Assembly (NCBI GenBank): GCA_964517465.1
Contig: CAZFEK010000010.1
Coordinates: 1 to 64,000, forward strand
Length of the DNA stretch: 64,000 nt
Direction: 5' to 3'
Origin: JACPUX01 sp964517465
Lineage (GTDB): Bacteria > Pseudomonadota > Gammaproteobacteria > Burkholderiales > Casimicrobiaceae
Shown: positions 16,376 to 25,765 of the stretch, piece by piece
How the letters are laid out: each line of letters opens with the position of its first letter
How positions within the stretch are numbered: position 1 is the first letter of the stretch
The notes under the pieces: generated by a model
The model's database searches: none
Told to the model about the DNA's origin: nothing
The model's input: only the letters and a program-made list of their open reading frames with translations
Translations under genes and position numbers: made by a program

Positions 16376-18571
16376 TCAAACGAGCGGCGGCTTCCAGCGC
16401 TTCAAGAGCAGTGCGCTGGTTACCACCGAAACCGAACTCATCGCCATGGCGCCTCCCGCCAGACCCGGGCTGAGATAACCCAAGGCGGCCAGGGGGATGC
16501 CCAGCGCGTTGTAAACGAAAGCGAAGAACAGATTTTGCCAAATCTTGCGCACCGTGGCACGCGATAGTGACATCGCGGCGAGCACGTCGGTAAGTTCGTT
16601 GCGCAGCAAAGTGACATCCGCAGTCTCGAGCGCGCTACCCGAACCAGCGCCCATGGCAAAGCTGACGTCGGCTTGGGCCAAGGCAGGAGCATCGTTGATC
16701 CCGTCCCCGACCATGCCGACGCGCAGTTTTTCAGCCTGCCACTGCCGAATCGCGGCTGCCTTGTCTTGCGGCAAAAGCCCGGCGCGATATTCGGTCACTC
16801 CGGCCGCCTTGGCTATCGCCGCAGCAGTCGTCGCATGGTCGCCAGTAAGCATCACCACGCGCGTGCCCTGGGCTCGCAAGGCGGAAACGGCGCGGGCCGC
16901 GCCGGGGCGAAGCGAGTCTGCCAAAGTGAGCCACCCCAGCAGCGTTCGGTCCGCGGCAACGCCGACTACGGTGTGTCCTTGCGACTGCCAGCCGGCGCTC
17001 GTTTCATCCGCCAGCGCCACGCCCTCCGCCCGCAGGAACTGCGGCGAACCCAGCCTCAACACCAGGCCCTTCGCACGCCCGACCACCCCTCGGCCCGGCT
17101 CGGTGCAGAGCTCGCTCACGGTCTGCGGCTCGATCCCGCGGCGTTCAGCTTCCGCGAGCACGGCACGGGCCAGGGGATGAACCGTTCCCGCTTCGAGCCC
17201 GGCGGCGAGCTGAAGCAGATCCGTTTCCGACACGCCGGATGTCGGATAGACGCCTAAGATCCGGGGCGCGCCCTCGGTAAGCGTTCCGGTCTTATCCACC
17301 ACCAGCACATCGACGCGCTGCGCGTGCTCCAATGCGGCCGCATTCTTGATCAGGATGCCCGCTTGTGCGCCTCGCCCCACACCGACCATCAGCGCCGTTG
17401 GGGTCGCCAGTCCCAAGGCGCAGGGGCAGGCAATCACCAGCACCGAAACCCCATGCACGAGCGCCGCGGAAAAATCGCTCGTCCACCCCCAAGTGGCCAG
17501 CCAGGTAAAAAGGGCAATACCCAATACCACGGGCACAAACACCGCCGCCACCTGATCCACCAAACGCTGGACCGGCGCTTTGGAGCCCTGAGCCGCGGCC
17601 ACCATCCTCACGATGCCGGCCAGCAAGGTCTTGCTGCCCACCGCAGTCGCGACGCAGCGCAAACTCCCGGCATGATTCAACGTCCCGGCGAACACCTTGC
17701 TATTCAGGCCCTTCTCGACCGGCAGGCTCTCGCCTGTGAGCATGGACTCGTCGATGCTGGATTGCCCTTCGCGCACTTGGCCGTCGATGGGAACGACATC
17801 ACCGGCGCGAATCACGAAGAACTCGCCCGGCACAATCTCGGCCACCGGAATCTCCTCGATACGCCCATCGCGTTCGCGCTGCACGGTCGCCGGTTGCAGG
17901 CGCATCAAACTCGCCAAGGCCTCCGCGGTCCGCTCCCTCGCGCGCGCTTCGAGAAGCTTGCCCAGCAGCACCAAGGTGACGATGGTGGCACTGGCCTCAA
18001 AATAGAGATGCCCGCCCGGCGCGTCAGCCAGCCAGGCATAGATGCTGAAGGCGTATGCGACCGAGGTCCCCAGCGCCACCAGCACGTCCATGTTGGTGCT
18101 GCCTGCCTTGAGGCTTTTCCAAGAACCCGCATAGAACCGCCATCCGGCCCAAAACTGAACCGGCGTGGCCAGCACGAACTGAAGCCAGGGCGGCAGCATC
18201 CATTCGTGCCTATCCAAGGCCATGCCCAGCATGGGCAGCAACAAAGGCAAAGTCAGCACCAGCGCCACCCAGAACTCGGTGAGCGCGACCTTTTCTTTGT
18301 CCGGCTCCTTCTCCGCAAGCGAACCCGGCCCTTCCGTCATCGCTTCGGCGCCAAAGCCGGTGGCGCGGATTTGTCCAAGGATGGCGGCGAGATCCGCCTT
18401 TGCGGGATCGAAGACCACATGAGCGGTTTCGGTCGCCAAGTTGACCGCCGCATCCATGCCTTCATTGCGGTTGAGCACCTTTTCGATGCGCGCCGCACAG
18501 GCTGCACAGGTCATGCCAGTAATGCGCAGGTCTACCGCGCTCGACAGCGCCGGGTTATCGCCTTCGGCCAT
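16376..18571 (-). CDS. copA: Copper-exporting P1B-type ATPase CopA
   Basis: An inner-membrane Cu(I) exporter of 731 residues. It has one N-terminal HMA domain with GMTCAACAARI and eight predicted membrane helices. The transmembrane CPC motif is in VIACPCALGLATPTALM, the phosphorylated Asp in VDKTGTLTEG, the HP motif in TVHPLARAV, and the hinge GDGINDAPALAQAD. Together these identify the P1B-1 (Cu+) subgroup. The gene precedes copZ by 10 nt, so both are probably induced together by copper, though I see no CueR-type regulator gene in the window. Length and motif order are normal. Confidence 0.95.
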   Translation of the reverse strand: MAEGDNPALSSAVDLRITGMTCAACAARIEKVLNRNEGMDAAVNLATETAHVVFDPAKADLAAILGQIRATGFGAEAMTEGPGSLAEKEPDKEKVALTEFWVALVLTLPLLLPMLGMALDRHEWMLPPWLQFVLATPVQFWAGWRFYAGSWKSLKAGSTNMDVLVALGTSVAYAFSIYAWLADAPGGHLYFEASATIVTLVLLGKLLEARARERTAEALASLMRLQPATVQRERDGRIEEIPVAEIVPGEFFVIRAGDVVPIDGQVREGQSSIDESMLTGESLPVEKGLNSKVFAGTLNHAGSLRCVATAVGSKTLLAGIVRMVAAAQGSKAPVQRLVDQVAAVFVPVVLGIALFTWLATWGWTSDFSAALVHGVSVLVIACPCALGLATPTALMVGVGRGAQAGILIKNAAALEHAQRVDVLVVDKTGTLTEGAPRILGVYPTSGVSETDLLQLAAGLEAGTVHPLARAVLAEAERRGIEPQTVSELCTEPGRGVVGRAKGLVLRLGSPQFLRAEGVALADETSAGWQSQGHTVVGVAADRTLLGWLTLADSLRPGAARAVSALRAQGTRVVMLTGDHATTAAAIAKAAGVTEYRAGLLPQDKAAAIRQWQAEKLRVGMVGDGINDAPALAQADVSFAMGAGSGSALETADVTLLRNELTDVLAAMSLSRATVRKIWQNLFFAFVYNALGIPLAALGYLSPGLAGGAMAMSSVSVVTSALLLKRWKPPLV

Positions 18572-18667
18572 GGCGGAAGCCCTCGTTCAAACACCTAGTG
18601 ACCCTGCCGACACCGATTCGTTTCGCCGAACCGCCGCGCGCCGTGGCTGCGCTCGCGGCGGCGGCGC

Positions 18668-20176
18668 TCAATCGATTCGGCGCAGCTGCGGAAAAAGTAT
18701 GACATCCCGAATCGACGGGCTGTCGGTCAAGAGCATCACCAAGCGGTCCACGCCTATGCCTTCGCCCGCAGTGGGCGGCAAACCATACTCCAAAGCGCGA
18801 ATGTAGTCCGCGTCGTAGTGCATGGCTTCCGCGTCACCCGCCTCCTTTTGGCGCACCTGCTCCATGAAACGCGCCGCCTGGTCCTCGGGGTCATTCAATT
18901 CGGAGAAACCGTTGGCCATTTCGCGGCCGGTGACGAAGAGCTCGAATCGGTCGGTGATTGCCGGGTTGGCGTCGTTGCGCCGTGCCAAGGGCGATACTTC
19001 TTGGGGATAATCGATGATGAAAGTGGGCTCGAAAAGCTGCTCTTCGGTGGTCTCTTCAAAAAAGAGCAACTGCAGTTCTCCCAGCGTGGCGCCGTGTTTG
19101 ATCTCCACCTTGCGCGCCGCGAGCTGCCCGACCAGGAAACCCGCATCGTGCAACTGTTGCGCATTCCATTGCGGGTTGTACTTGGCGATCGCCTGCGGCA
19201 TGGTCAGGCGATCGAAGGGTTTGGAGAAGTCCATGCTCCGGCCCTGGTAGCTCACGATCGCGGTTCCGAGCACCTTCTGCGCCACTTCACGGAAGAGATC
19301 TTCGGTGAGATCCATGAGATAGCGGAAATCCTGGTAGGCTTCGTAAAACTCGATCATCGTGAACTCCGGATTGTGGCGAGTGGATATGCCCTCGTTCCGA
19401 AAGTTGCGGTTGATTTCGAATACCTTCTCCATGCCGCCCAGCACCAGGCGCTTCAAATAGAGCTCGGGAGCGATGCGCAGATAAAGCTCCATGTCCAGCG
19501 CGTTATGGTGAGTGACAAACGGGCGCGCCGCCGCCCCCCCGGGGATGGGGTGCATCATCGGCGTTTCGACTTCGAGATAACCGCGCCCGACAAAGAACTC
19601 GCGTATGCTCTGCAAGATGTGCGAGCGCATCTTGAACACCCGCTGCGCGTCGGGATTGGTGACGAGGTCGAGATAGCGCTGGCGGTATTTCTGTTCGGTA
19701 TCGGTCAGACCATGGAACTTCTCCGGCAGCGGCCGCAGCGCCTTGGAGAGCAAGCGCAAGCCCGTGGCATGCACGGTAAGCTCGCCGGTGCGGGTCTTGA
19801 AAAGGTGGCCCTCGACACCGAGAATGTCGCCCAAATCGTGATGCTTGAAAGCCTCGTAGGCTTCTTCGCCAATGGCATCGCGGGTGAGATAAACCTGCAA
19901 GCGCCCGCTCATGTCCTGCAAGGTCGCGAAACTCGCCTTGCCCATCACGCGTTTCAACATCATGCGACCCGCAATCGCAACCGAGTTCTTCTGCGCTTCC
20001 AGCGCCGCAGCCTCTTTGGCGCCGTGCGTTTCATGAACCTCGCCCGCCAAGGCGCTGCGGCGAAAGTCGTTGGGATAGGCATTGCCGCGCGCGCGCAGCG
20101 CCGAGAGCTTGGCCCGACGCTCAGCCATGATCTGGTTCTCGTCGAGCGGGGCGGCAAGGGTGTTGGTTTCAGTCAT
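18668..20176 (-). CDS. lysS: Lysyl-tRNA synthetase, class II
   Basis: Charges tRNA-Lys with lysine, 502 residues in the cytosol. The N-terminal OB-fold anticodon-binding domain contains ISGRM-like blocks such as KASFATLQDMSGRLQVYL. The class II catalytic core shows motif 2 (FRNEGISTRHNPEFTMIEFY) and motif 3 (GIGVDRLVMLLT, followed by SIRDVILFP). It starts about 30 nt after the prfB stop on the same strand, the prfB-lysS pairing also seen in Escherichia coli. Start and length fit the family. Confidence 0.97.
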   Translation of the reverse strand: MTETNTLAAPLDENQIMAERRAKLSALRARGNAYPNDFRRSALAGEVHETHGAKEAAALEAQKNSVAIAGRMMLKRVMGKASFATLQDMSGRLQVYLTRDAIGEEAYEAFKHHDLGDILGVEGHLFKTRTGELTVHATGLRLLSKALRPLPEKFHGLTDTEQKYRQRYLDLVTNPDAQRVFKMRSHILQSIREFFVGRGYLEVETPMMHPIPGGAAARPFVTHHNALDMELYLRIAPELYLKRLVLGGMEKVFEINRNFRNEGISTRHNPEFTMIEFYEAYQDFRYLMDLTEDLFREVAQKVLGTAIVSYQGRSMDFSKPFDRLTMPQAIAKYNPQWNAQQLHDAGFLVGQLAARKVEIKHGATLGELQLLFFEETTEEQLFEPTFIIDYPQEVSPLARRNDANPAITDRFELFVTGREMANGFSELNDPEDQAARFMEQVRQKEAGDAEAMHYDADYIRALEYGLPPTAGEGIGVDRLVMLLTDSPSIRDVILFPQLRRID

Positions 20177-20206
20177 GAGCAGACCCAGAAGTGAAAAAAC
20201 GGGGCA

Positions 20207-21311
20207 TCAAACGCCTTGCTTCAGGCTGGCGGAGATGAAATCGTCGAGGTCGCCGTCGAGCACGGCTTGGGTGTTGCCGACCTCATGGTTGGTGCGCAGA
20301 TCTTTGATCCGCGACTGATCGAGCACGTAAGACCGAATTTGGTGCCCCCAACCGATATCGGTCTTGGAATCCTCGACCTTCTGTTGTTCGGCTTGGCGCT
20401 TGCGCAATTCCAGTTCGTAGAGCCGCGATTTCAACATCGCCATCGCCTCGGCCCGGTTGCGATGCTGCGATCGGTCATTCTGGCACTGCACCACGATATT
20501 GGTCGGCAAGTGGGTGATGCGCACCGCCGAATCGGTCTTGTTGATGTGCTGCCCGCCGGCGCCGGATGCCCGAAAGGTGTCGATGCGCAGGTCGGCCGGA
20601 TTTATTTCAACCTCGATCGAATCGTCCACCTCCGGATAGGCAAAAACGCTGGCAAAGGAGGTGTGACGCCGGGCGTTCGAATCGAAAGGCGACTTCCTCA
20701 CCAGCCGGTGCACGCCGGATTCGGTGCGCAAATACCCGTAGGCGTATTCCCCGTTCACCTTGACCGAGGCGCTTTTGATCCCGGCCACTTCACCGGGAGA
20801 TTCCTCGAGGACTTCGACGCCCCAGCCGCGGCGCTCGCAGTAGCGCAAATACATCCGCAACAGCATCGCCGCCCAGTCCTGCGCTTCCGTGCCGCCGCTG
20901 CCCGCCTGAATGTCGATGAAACATGGACTCGGATCCATCGGGTTGCTGAACATGCGGCGGAACTCCATGTCTTCTACCCGGTGAGCGATCTTGCCCACGT
21001 CAGCCTGCACTGCGAGAAGCGTTTCATCATCGCCTTCGCCGCGGGCCAACTCGAAAAGACCTTCGGAGTCCTCGAGCCCAGATTCAACCAAATCGATCTG
21101 GGTGACCACAGCCTCCAGGGCTTTCTTTTCTTTGCCCAATTCCTGGGCTCGCGCGGCCTCGCTCCAGACCGAAGGGTCTTCTAGTTCCCGGCTGACGACG
21201 GCCAGGCGCTCATGTTTGCCGGGGTAGTCAAAGATACCTCCGCAGTTCGCCGCACCGCCGGCGCAGATCGGCGAGCGTATTGGCGATGAGATTGAGCTGT
21301 TCGGCTTCCAT
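20207..21311 (-). CDS. prfB: Peptide chain release factor 2 with programmed +1 frameshift
   Basis: RF2 recognises UAA and UGA stop codons and triggers peptide release. The gene is in two frames: 27 codons from the ATG at 21311 end in TAT CTT TGA C, and a +1 shift at the UGA leads into DYPGKHERLAVVSREL and the main frame, for 367 residues in total. The catalytic GGQ motif is in SGAGGQHINKTDSAVR, and the stop-codon reader SPF is in RKSPFDSNARRH. A purine-rich CGGAGG lies just before the slip site, as in the classic autoregulatory prfB frameshift: when RF2 is scarce the UGA is read slowly and shifting rises. lysS follows. Confidence 0.97.
21227..21241 (-). promoter_or_regulatory. prfB programmed frameshift site
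   Basis: On the minus strand the site reads GGAGGTATCTTTGAC: an internal Shine-Dalgarno-like GGAGG, the CTT slippery codon and the in-frame TGA followed by C. This is the conserved RF2 +1 frameshift signal. Confidence 0.93.
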
Positions 21312-21467
21312 TTCCTGCGCACCCCGCAACGTCTAAGTCAGCCCTGTATTATACGCGATACAGTCCCGAGACCGTTCGCCAAATCCCTGAAAAATCGCAG
21401 CTTCGTCCTAGCAGCGCCCTTTGCTTCTTGCTAGAATTGCTCCATTTTGTCAGCGATCAAGCCCCTT

Positions 21468-22589
21468 ATGACCGGATTCGCAGCTCTTATGCTCCCACGG
21501 TTTTTGCGCCGAGCCGGCACGCTGCTCGCCTCCTTCGCTCTGTGTTTCGGCCTCGCCGGCCCAGCCGCAGCGCAGGACTTGCAGGATGTTAACCGGCTGA
21601 TCAAACAGGGACACCATGCGCAGGCCCTGGACAAGCTCAACGCATATCTCGCAGGCAAACCCAAAGATCCGCTCGCGCGTTTTCTGAAAGGTGTGGTGCT
21701 GACCGAACAAGGCAAGACCAACGAAGCGATTAGCCTCTTTCAGGCGCTGACCGAGGAATACCCCGAACTGCCCGAACCCTACAACAACCTGGCGGTGCTC
21801 TATGCCGCCAAGGGCCAATACGAAAAAGCCAAGGTCGCGCTGGAAATGGCGATCCAAACGCATCCGAGTTATGCCACCGCGCACGAAAACTTGGGCGACA
21901 TCTACGCCAAGATGGCCAGCGCGGCCTACGACAAAGCCCTGCAGCTCGACAAGAGCAATAAGTCGGCCGAAACCAAGCTCGCCTTGGTGCGCGATCTCTT
22001 CCCCAACGGCAAACCCGGCGGCATCCGCGGCACATCGGCCAAGGTGACCGCAGGGCCGGCGGCGGTGAAAGAGCCGGCGAAACCCGCAGCGAGCGCGGGG
22101 CAGGCCTTGACGCCGGAGCCATCACCCGCCGCAACGGCAAAGACCACGCCGCTTTCCGCTGCTCCCCCGCCGGCCGCGACGCCGGTTCCTCCCGCCCCAC
22201 CGCCGGCGAAAGTCGCCTCTGCCGACCTCAAGCCAGTTGCGGCCGCGAATGACAACGATGCGGTGCTGGCAACGGTCCAGGCCTGGGCCAAAGCCTGGTC
22301 GAGCCGAGAAGTGGAAACCTATCTCGGCTTCTACGCGGCCGGGTATCATCCACCGGGTGAAAGTCACGATGCCTGGAAAACGCAGCGGCGCGACCGGATA
22401 CTCGCCCCCAAACAGATCAGCGTGACCATTCAAAACCCCAAGGTGAACTTGGTGGATGCAAGCCACGCCAGAGTGAGCTTCAAACAAGACTATAAATCCG
22501 ACCGCCTGTCGACCGTCTCCAGCAAGTCCATGAGTTTGGAGAAACAAAACGGTCAGTGGCGTATCACCCAGGAGCAATCGGGCAAGTGA
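21468..22589 (+). CDS. Secreted TPR protein with C-terminal NTF2-like domain
   Basis: A 373-residue exported protein. The signal peptide ends near AAAQ (LLASFALCFGLAGPAAAQ). TPR repeats follow (AISLFQALTEEYPELPEPYN, YEKAKVALEMAIQTHPSYAT), then a Pro/Ala-rich linker at about 185-255. The C-terminal domain (AWAKAWSSREVETYLGFY to GQWRITQEQ) is the NTF2-like module that also ends the next gene's L,D-transpeptidase. I prefer the ATG at MTGFAALML; a TTG seven codons upstream is the alternative. A TAGAAT -10-like box lies 30 bp upstream. The gene overlaps the transpeptidase gene by 4 nt. It probably works with that enzyme at the cell wall. Confidence 0.85.
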   Translation: MTGFAALMLPRFLRRAGTLLASFALCFGLAGPAAAQDLQDVNRLIKQGHHAQALDKLNAYLAGKPKDPLARFLKGVVLTEQGKTNEAISLFQALTEEYPELPEPYNNLAVLYAAKGQYEKAKVALEMAIQTHPSYATAHENLGDIYAKMASAAYDKALQLDKSNKSAETKLALVRDLFPNGKPGGIRGTSAKVTAGPAAVKEPAKPAASAGQALTPEPSPAATAKTTPLSAAPPPAATPVPPAPPPAKVASADLKPVAAANDNDAVLATVQAWAKAWSSREVETYLGFYAAGYHPPGESHDAWKTQRRDRILAPKQISVTIQNPKVNLVDASHARVSFKQDYKSDRLSTVSSKSMSLEKQNGQWRITQEQSGK

Positions 22590-23875
22590 GCGCCTGGCGC
22601 AAGATTGCGCCTGCCGGGGGCGGGCGGCTGTCCCGTCTACTGCTCGCCAGTTTCGGCCTTAGCTTGGCTTCAAACGCCCGAGCCAGCGAAGTCGAGCCCA
22701 TGCTCTTTGGCGCGCTACAGGATATCCAGGCCAGTCGCATCCGGGCCGCCGAGCAGCAGGTGGACGAGCTACTGCGCCGCTTTCCCAATTTCCGCCTGGG
22801 TCACCTGATCAAAGGCGATCTCCTGTTGGCACACGCCCGCCCGCTTTCCAGTATCGGCGAGGGAGTCTCCGCGTCGACGGCACGCCTCGAAGAGCTGCGC
22901 GCCGAGGCGATTCAGCGGGTCAAACACGGGTGGGAGCCGCCGCCCGCCGGCACGCTGCCCCGTGTGGTTTGGCAGCTCGCACCGCAAGAGCGGCACTTGT
23001 TGGTGGTTGACACGCGCAGCTCACGCCTGTTTCTGTTCGAGAACCGAAAGGGCGCGCTGATGAGGGTCACCGACTATTACGTCAGCATCGGCCGCCTTGG
23101 TGCAGGCAAGACGCGGGAAGGCGACCAAAAGACCCCGGTGGGGATTTACCACACCACGGGAAGCATCTCCCCGGCCCGTTTGACTGATTTCTATGGCAGC
23201 GGCGCTTTTCCGCTCAGTTATCCCAACGAATGGGACCGGCGCCAGGGCCGCAGCGGCCATGGCATTTGGCTGCACGGAACGCCCAGCGACACCTACAGCC
23301 GCGCGCCTTTTGCCTCCGACGGTTGTGTGGTGCTGGCCAACCGTGAACTCGAGGATCTCGCGGCGCGACTGGAGGATGCGTCGGTGCCGGTGATCATCGC
23401 ACCGGGCATCGAGTGGGTTGAACCGGCCCGAATCGAGGCCCACGCCGCAGAGCTGGGACGCGCTTTCGAGGCTTGGCGAGCCGACTGGGAGTCCCTGGAC
23501 ACCGAGCGCTACCTCGCTCACTACGCGACCGACTTCCAGACCCAGGGCAAGGGCCTGGCCGCCTGGCAAGAACACAAGCGCAATGTCAACGCGCAGAAGT
23601 CGTTCATCCGCATCGGCATCACCAATCTTTCCGTGTTCCAGCATCCGGACCGCGACGACTTGGCGGTTGCAAGCTTCGACCAGGATTATCGGAGCGATCA
23701 TCTTTCCAACCAAATGCGCAAAGAGCAGCTTTGGCAGAAGAAAGAAGGACGCTGGCAAATCATTTATGAAGGCCCGGCAGCGCCGGCGATCACCGCTGTG
23801 GCCCAGGCGCGCAGCGGACTGATCAAAGTCGCGGCCAAGGGCTCGCGCAAACCCCCAAAGACCAAAAGGAGTTGA
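22586..23875 (+). CDS. L,D-transpeptidase (YkuD family) with NTF2-like C-terminal domain
   Basis: A periplasmic cell-wall enzyme of about 429 residues. After a signal sequence (LLLASFGLSLASNARA) comes a helical region, then the YkuD domain (residues about 130-270). Its catalytic motif begins with HG in IWLHGTPSDTYSR and ends with SDGCVVLANRE, with the nucleophilic Cys in SDGC. It forms or breaks L,D-crosslinks in peptidoglycan or anchors proteins to it. The C-terminal 110 residues (AFEAWRADWESLDTERYLAH onward) are homologous to the end of the preceding TPR protein. The GTG at 22586 is preferred because it overlaps the previous stop (GTGA) and has AGGAG upstream. Confidence 0.9.
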   Translation: MSAWRKIAPAGGGRLSRLLLASFGLSLASNARASEVEPMLFGALQDIQASRIRAAEQQVDELLRRFPNFRLGHLIKGDLLLAHARPLSSIGEGVSASTARLEELRAEAIQRVKHGWEPPPAGTLPRVVWQLAPQERHLLVVDTRSSRLFLFENRKGALMRVTDYYVSIGRLGAGKTREGDQKTPVGIYHTTGSISPARLTDFYGSGAFPLSYPNEWDRRQGRSGHGIWLHGTPSDTYSRAPFASDGCVVLANRELEDLAARLEDASVPVIIAPGIEWVEPARIEAHAAELGRAFEAWRADWESLDTERYLAHYATDFQTQGKGLAAWQEHKRNVNAQKSFIRIGITNLSVFQHPDRDDLAVASFDQDYRSDHLSNQMRKEQLWQKKEGRWQIIYEGPAAPAITAVAQARSGLIKVAAKGSRKPPKTKRS

Positions 23876-23878
23876 AGT

Positions 23879-24463
23879 ATGAAGTTCGTGCAGTTACTTG
23901 CCGGCACAGCCCTGCTGGCGGCAAGCAGTATCGCATCGGCTGCGAATCCCCAAGTCGAATTACAGACCACGGCCGGCAACGTCGTGCTGGAACTTTATCC
24001 TGACGCGGCGCCCAAGACGGTCGAGAACTTCCTCGGCTATGTCAAGAGCGGCCATTACGCCGGCACTCAATTCCACCGGGTGATCAAAGGCTTCATGATT
24101 CAAGGCGGGGGCTTCACCGCCGACTTCCAGCAGAAGCCCACCCAGGCGCCGATCAAGAACGAAGGCGAATCCAGCGCCAAGGCGGGGCTCCTCAACCTGT
24201 CCGGCACCATCGCCATGGCGCGAACGCCGGATCCCCATTCCGCGGCAGCGCAGTTCTTCATCAACGTCGCCAACAATGCGCCGCTCAATTACACCGGGCC
24301 GCAGAACTGGGGATACACCGTGTTCGGCAAAGTCATTTCGGGCATGGATGTGGTCAACAAGATCGCCGAAGCGCCCACCGGCTCTGGCGGCCCCTTTCCG
24401 CGGGACGTTCCCAAAGACAAGGTGCTCATCGAAAAGGCGACGCTGCGCGCCGCGAACAAATAG
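23879..24463 (+). CDS. ppiA: Periplasmic peptidyl-prolyl cis-trans isomerase A
   Basis: A cyclophilin of 194 residues with a signal peptide (MKFVQLLAGTALLAASSIAS, cleavage near ASA-AN), hence periplasmic. The cyclophilin core is clear: YAGTQFHRVIKGFMIQGGGF (active-site Arg in FHRVI), AMARTPDPHSAAAQFFINVA, and WGYTVFGKVISGMDVV. It speeds proline isomerisation during folding of exported proteins. It follows the L,D-transpeptidase gene by 3 nt and precedes the cytoplasmic paralogue ppiB by 7 nt, so all appear co-transcribed. Confidence 0.95.
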   Translation: MKFVQLLAGTALLAASSIASAANPQVELQTTAGNVVLELYPDAAPKTVENFLGYVKSGHYAGTQFHRVIKGFMIQGGGFTADFQQKPTQAPIKNEGESSAKAGLLNLSGTIAMARTPDPHSAAAQFFINVANNAPLNYTGPQNWGYTVFGKVISGMDVVNKIAEAPTGSGGPFPRDVPKDKVLIEKATLRAANK

Positions 24464-24470
24464 GACAGCC

Positions 24471-24968
24471 ATGGTTATCCTGCACACCTCGCTCGGCGAC
24501 ATCACGCTCGAACTCGACGCCGCCAAGGCCCCCGCTTCGGTAGAGAATTTCCTGCAATACGTGCGCGAAGGGCATTACGACAACACCGTTTTCCACCGGG
24601 TGATCGACAACTTCATGATCCAGGGCGGCGGATTTGCTCCTGGCATGCGCCAAAAACCGACTCGCGCGCCTATCGCCAACGAGGCACAAAACGGGCTTCG
24701 CAACGAGCGCTACACCATCGCCATGGCGCGCACACCCGACCCGCATTCAGCCACCGCGCAGTTCTTCATCAACGTCGCCGACAACGCATTTCTCGATTTC
24801 CGCAATGCCACGCCTCAAGGCTGGGGTTACTGCGTGTTTGGCAAGGTGACTGCCGGCATGGACGTGGTGGACCAGATTCGCGCCGTTAGAACAGGGTCGC
24901 GCGCCGGGCATCAGGATGTGCCGGTCGAGGATGTGACGATCCTGCGCGCCGAAGAGACCACGGTCTGA
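24471..24968 (+). CDS. ppiB: Cytoplasmic peptidyl-prolyl cis-trans isomerase B
   Basis: A cyclophilin of 165 residues without a signal peptide. The core motifs are DNTVFHRVIDNFMIQGGGF, AMARTPDPHSATAQFFINVA and WGYCVFGKVTAGMDVV. It begins MVILHTSLGDITLELD, which is the usual start of PpiB, so the longer upstream frame was rejected. It probably arose by duplication with the periplasmic copy just upstream, since the two share long identical blocks. The gene is followed by lpxH. Confidence 0.95.
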   Translation: MVILHTSLGDITLELDAAKAPASVENFLQYVREGHYDNTVFHRVIDNFMIQGGGFAPGMRQKPTRAPIANEAQNGLRNERYTIAMARTPDPHSATAQFFINVADNAFLDFRNATPQGWGYCVFGKVTAGMDVVDQIRAVRTGSRAGHQDVPVEDVTILRAEETTV

Positions 24969-25023
24969 GAGCGCACCTGGCGTCGCCATGATGCGGTTCC
25001 TCTAGCCGCAGCACGCGGGCCCC

Positions 25024-25755
25024 GTGGCGACGCTTTTCGTTTCCGATCTGCATCTGGCGGCCCAGCGGCCGGAACTGGCTGAGGCCTTTCTGGCTTTTTT
25101 GGGTGGCCCCGCCCGGCAAGCAAGCGCGGTTTATGTGCTGGGCGACCTCTTCGACGCCTGGATAGGCGACGATGATCTCGATCAACCCGAATGGCAGCCG
25201 GTCTTCGATGGGCTGCGCAAGTTAAGTGATTCGGGCGTGGCGCTTTCGATTCAGCACGGCAATCGCGACTTTCTGCTCGGCCCCGCTTTTGCTGCACGTT
25301 GTCGCGCTCGCTTGATGCCCGAGGTCGAAATCGCCACGATCGAAGACCAGCCAACACTGCTGCTCCACGGCGACCAGCTTTGCACCGATGACCGCGCCTA
25401 CCTCGCGTGGCGCAAAGAGGCGCGCAATCCGGCGTGGCAAGCGCGGTTTCTTGCCCTGCCCCTTGAAGAGCGCCGACAACTCGCCGCCGACCTAAGAGCG
25501 ACCAGCATGCTCGAAAAGGCCGCCAAGCCAATGGCGATCATGGACGTCAACGAGGCCGCCGTGAATGCTGCGCTGCGCGCCGCCGCGTGCACGAGGATGA
25601 TCCATGGCCACACCCATCGACCCGGAAGACACGAGCACTCAGTGGATGGGCGGTGCTGCGAGCGCTGGGTCTTGGCGGACTGGCGCCTACCTGGTGGTTA
25701 CTTGCGCTGCGAGGGTGAGGCGGCAACGCTGATTCCCTGGCCAGCCGATTCTTGA
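25024..25755 (+). CDS. lpxH: UDP-2,3-diacylglucosamine pyrophosphatase
   Basis: Catalyses the fourth step of lipid A synthesis, splitting UDP-2,3-diacylglucosamine to lipid X and UMP at the inner membrane surface. The 243-residue protein has the calcineurin-type Mn-binding motifs SDLHL, GDLFDAWIGDDD, HGNRDFLLG, LHGDQLCTDD and HGHTHRPGRH. The start is GTG. The ppiB-lpxH order is common in betaproteobacteria. The gene is convergent with the downstream PLP enzyme gene, with 10 bp between the stops. Confidence 0.95.
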   Translation: MATLFVSDLHLAAQRPELAEAFLAFLGGPARQASAVYVLGDLFDAWIGDDDLDQPEWQPVFDGLRKLSDSGVALSIQHGNRDFLLGPAFAARCRARLMPEVEIATIEDQPTLLLHGDQLCTDDRAYLAWRKEARNPAWQARFLALPLEERRQLAADLRATSMLEKAAKPMAIMDVNEAAVNAALRAAACTRMIHGHTHRPGRHEHSVDGRCCERWVLADWRLPGGYLRCEGEAATLIPWPADS

Positions 25756-25765
25756 ACCAGTTGCC

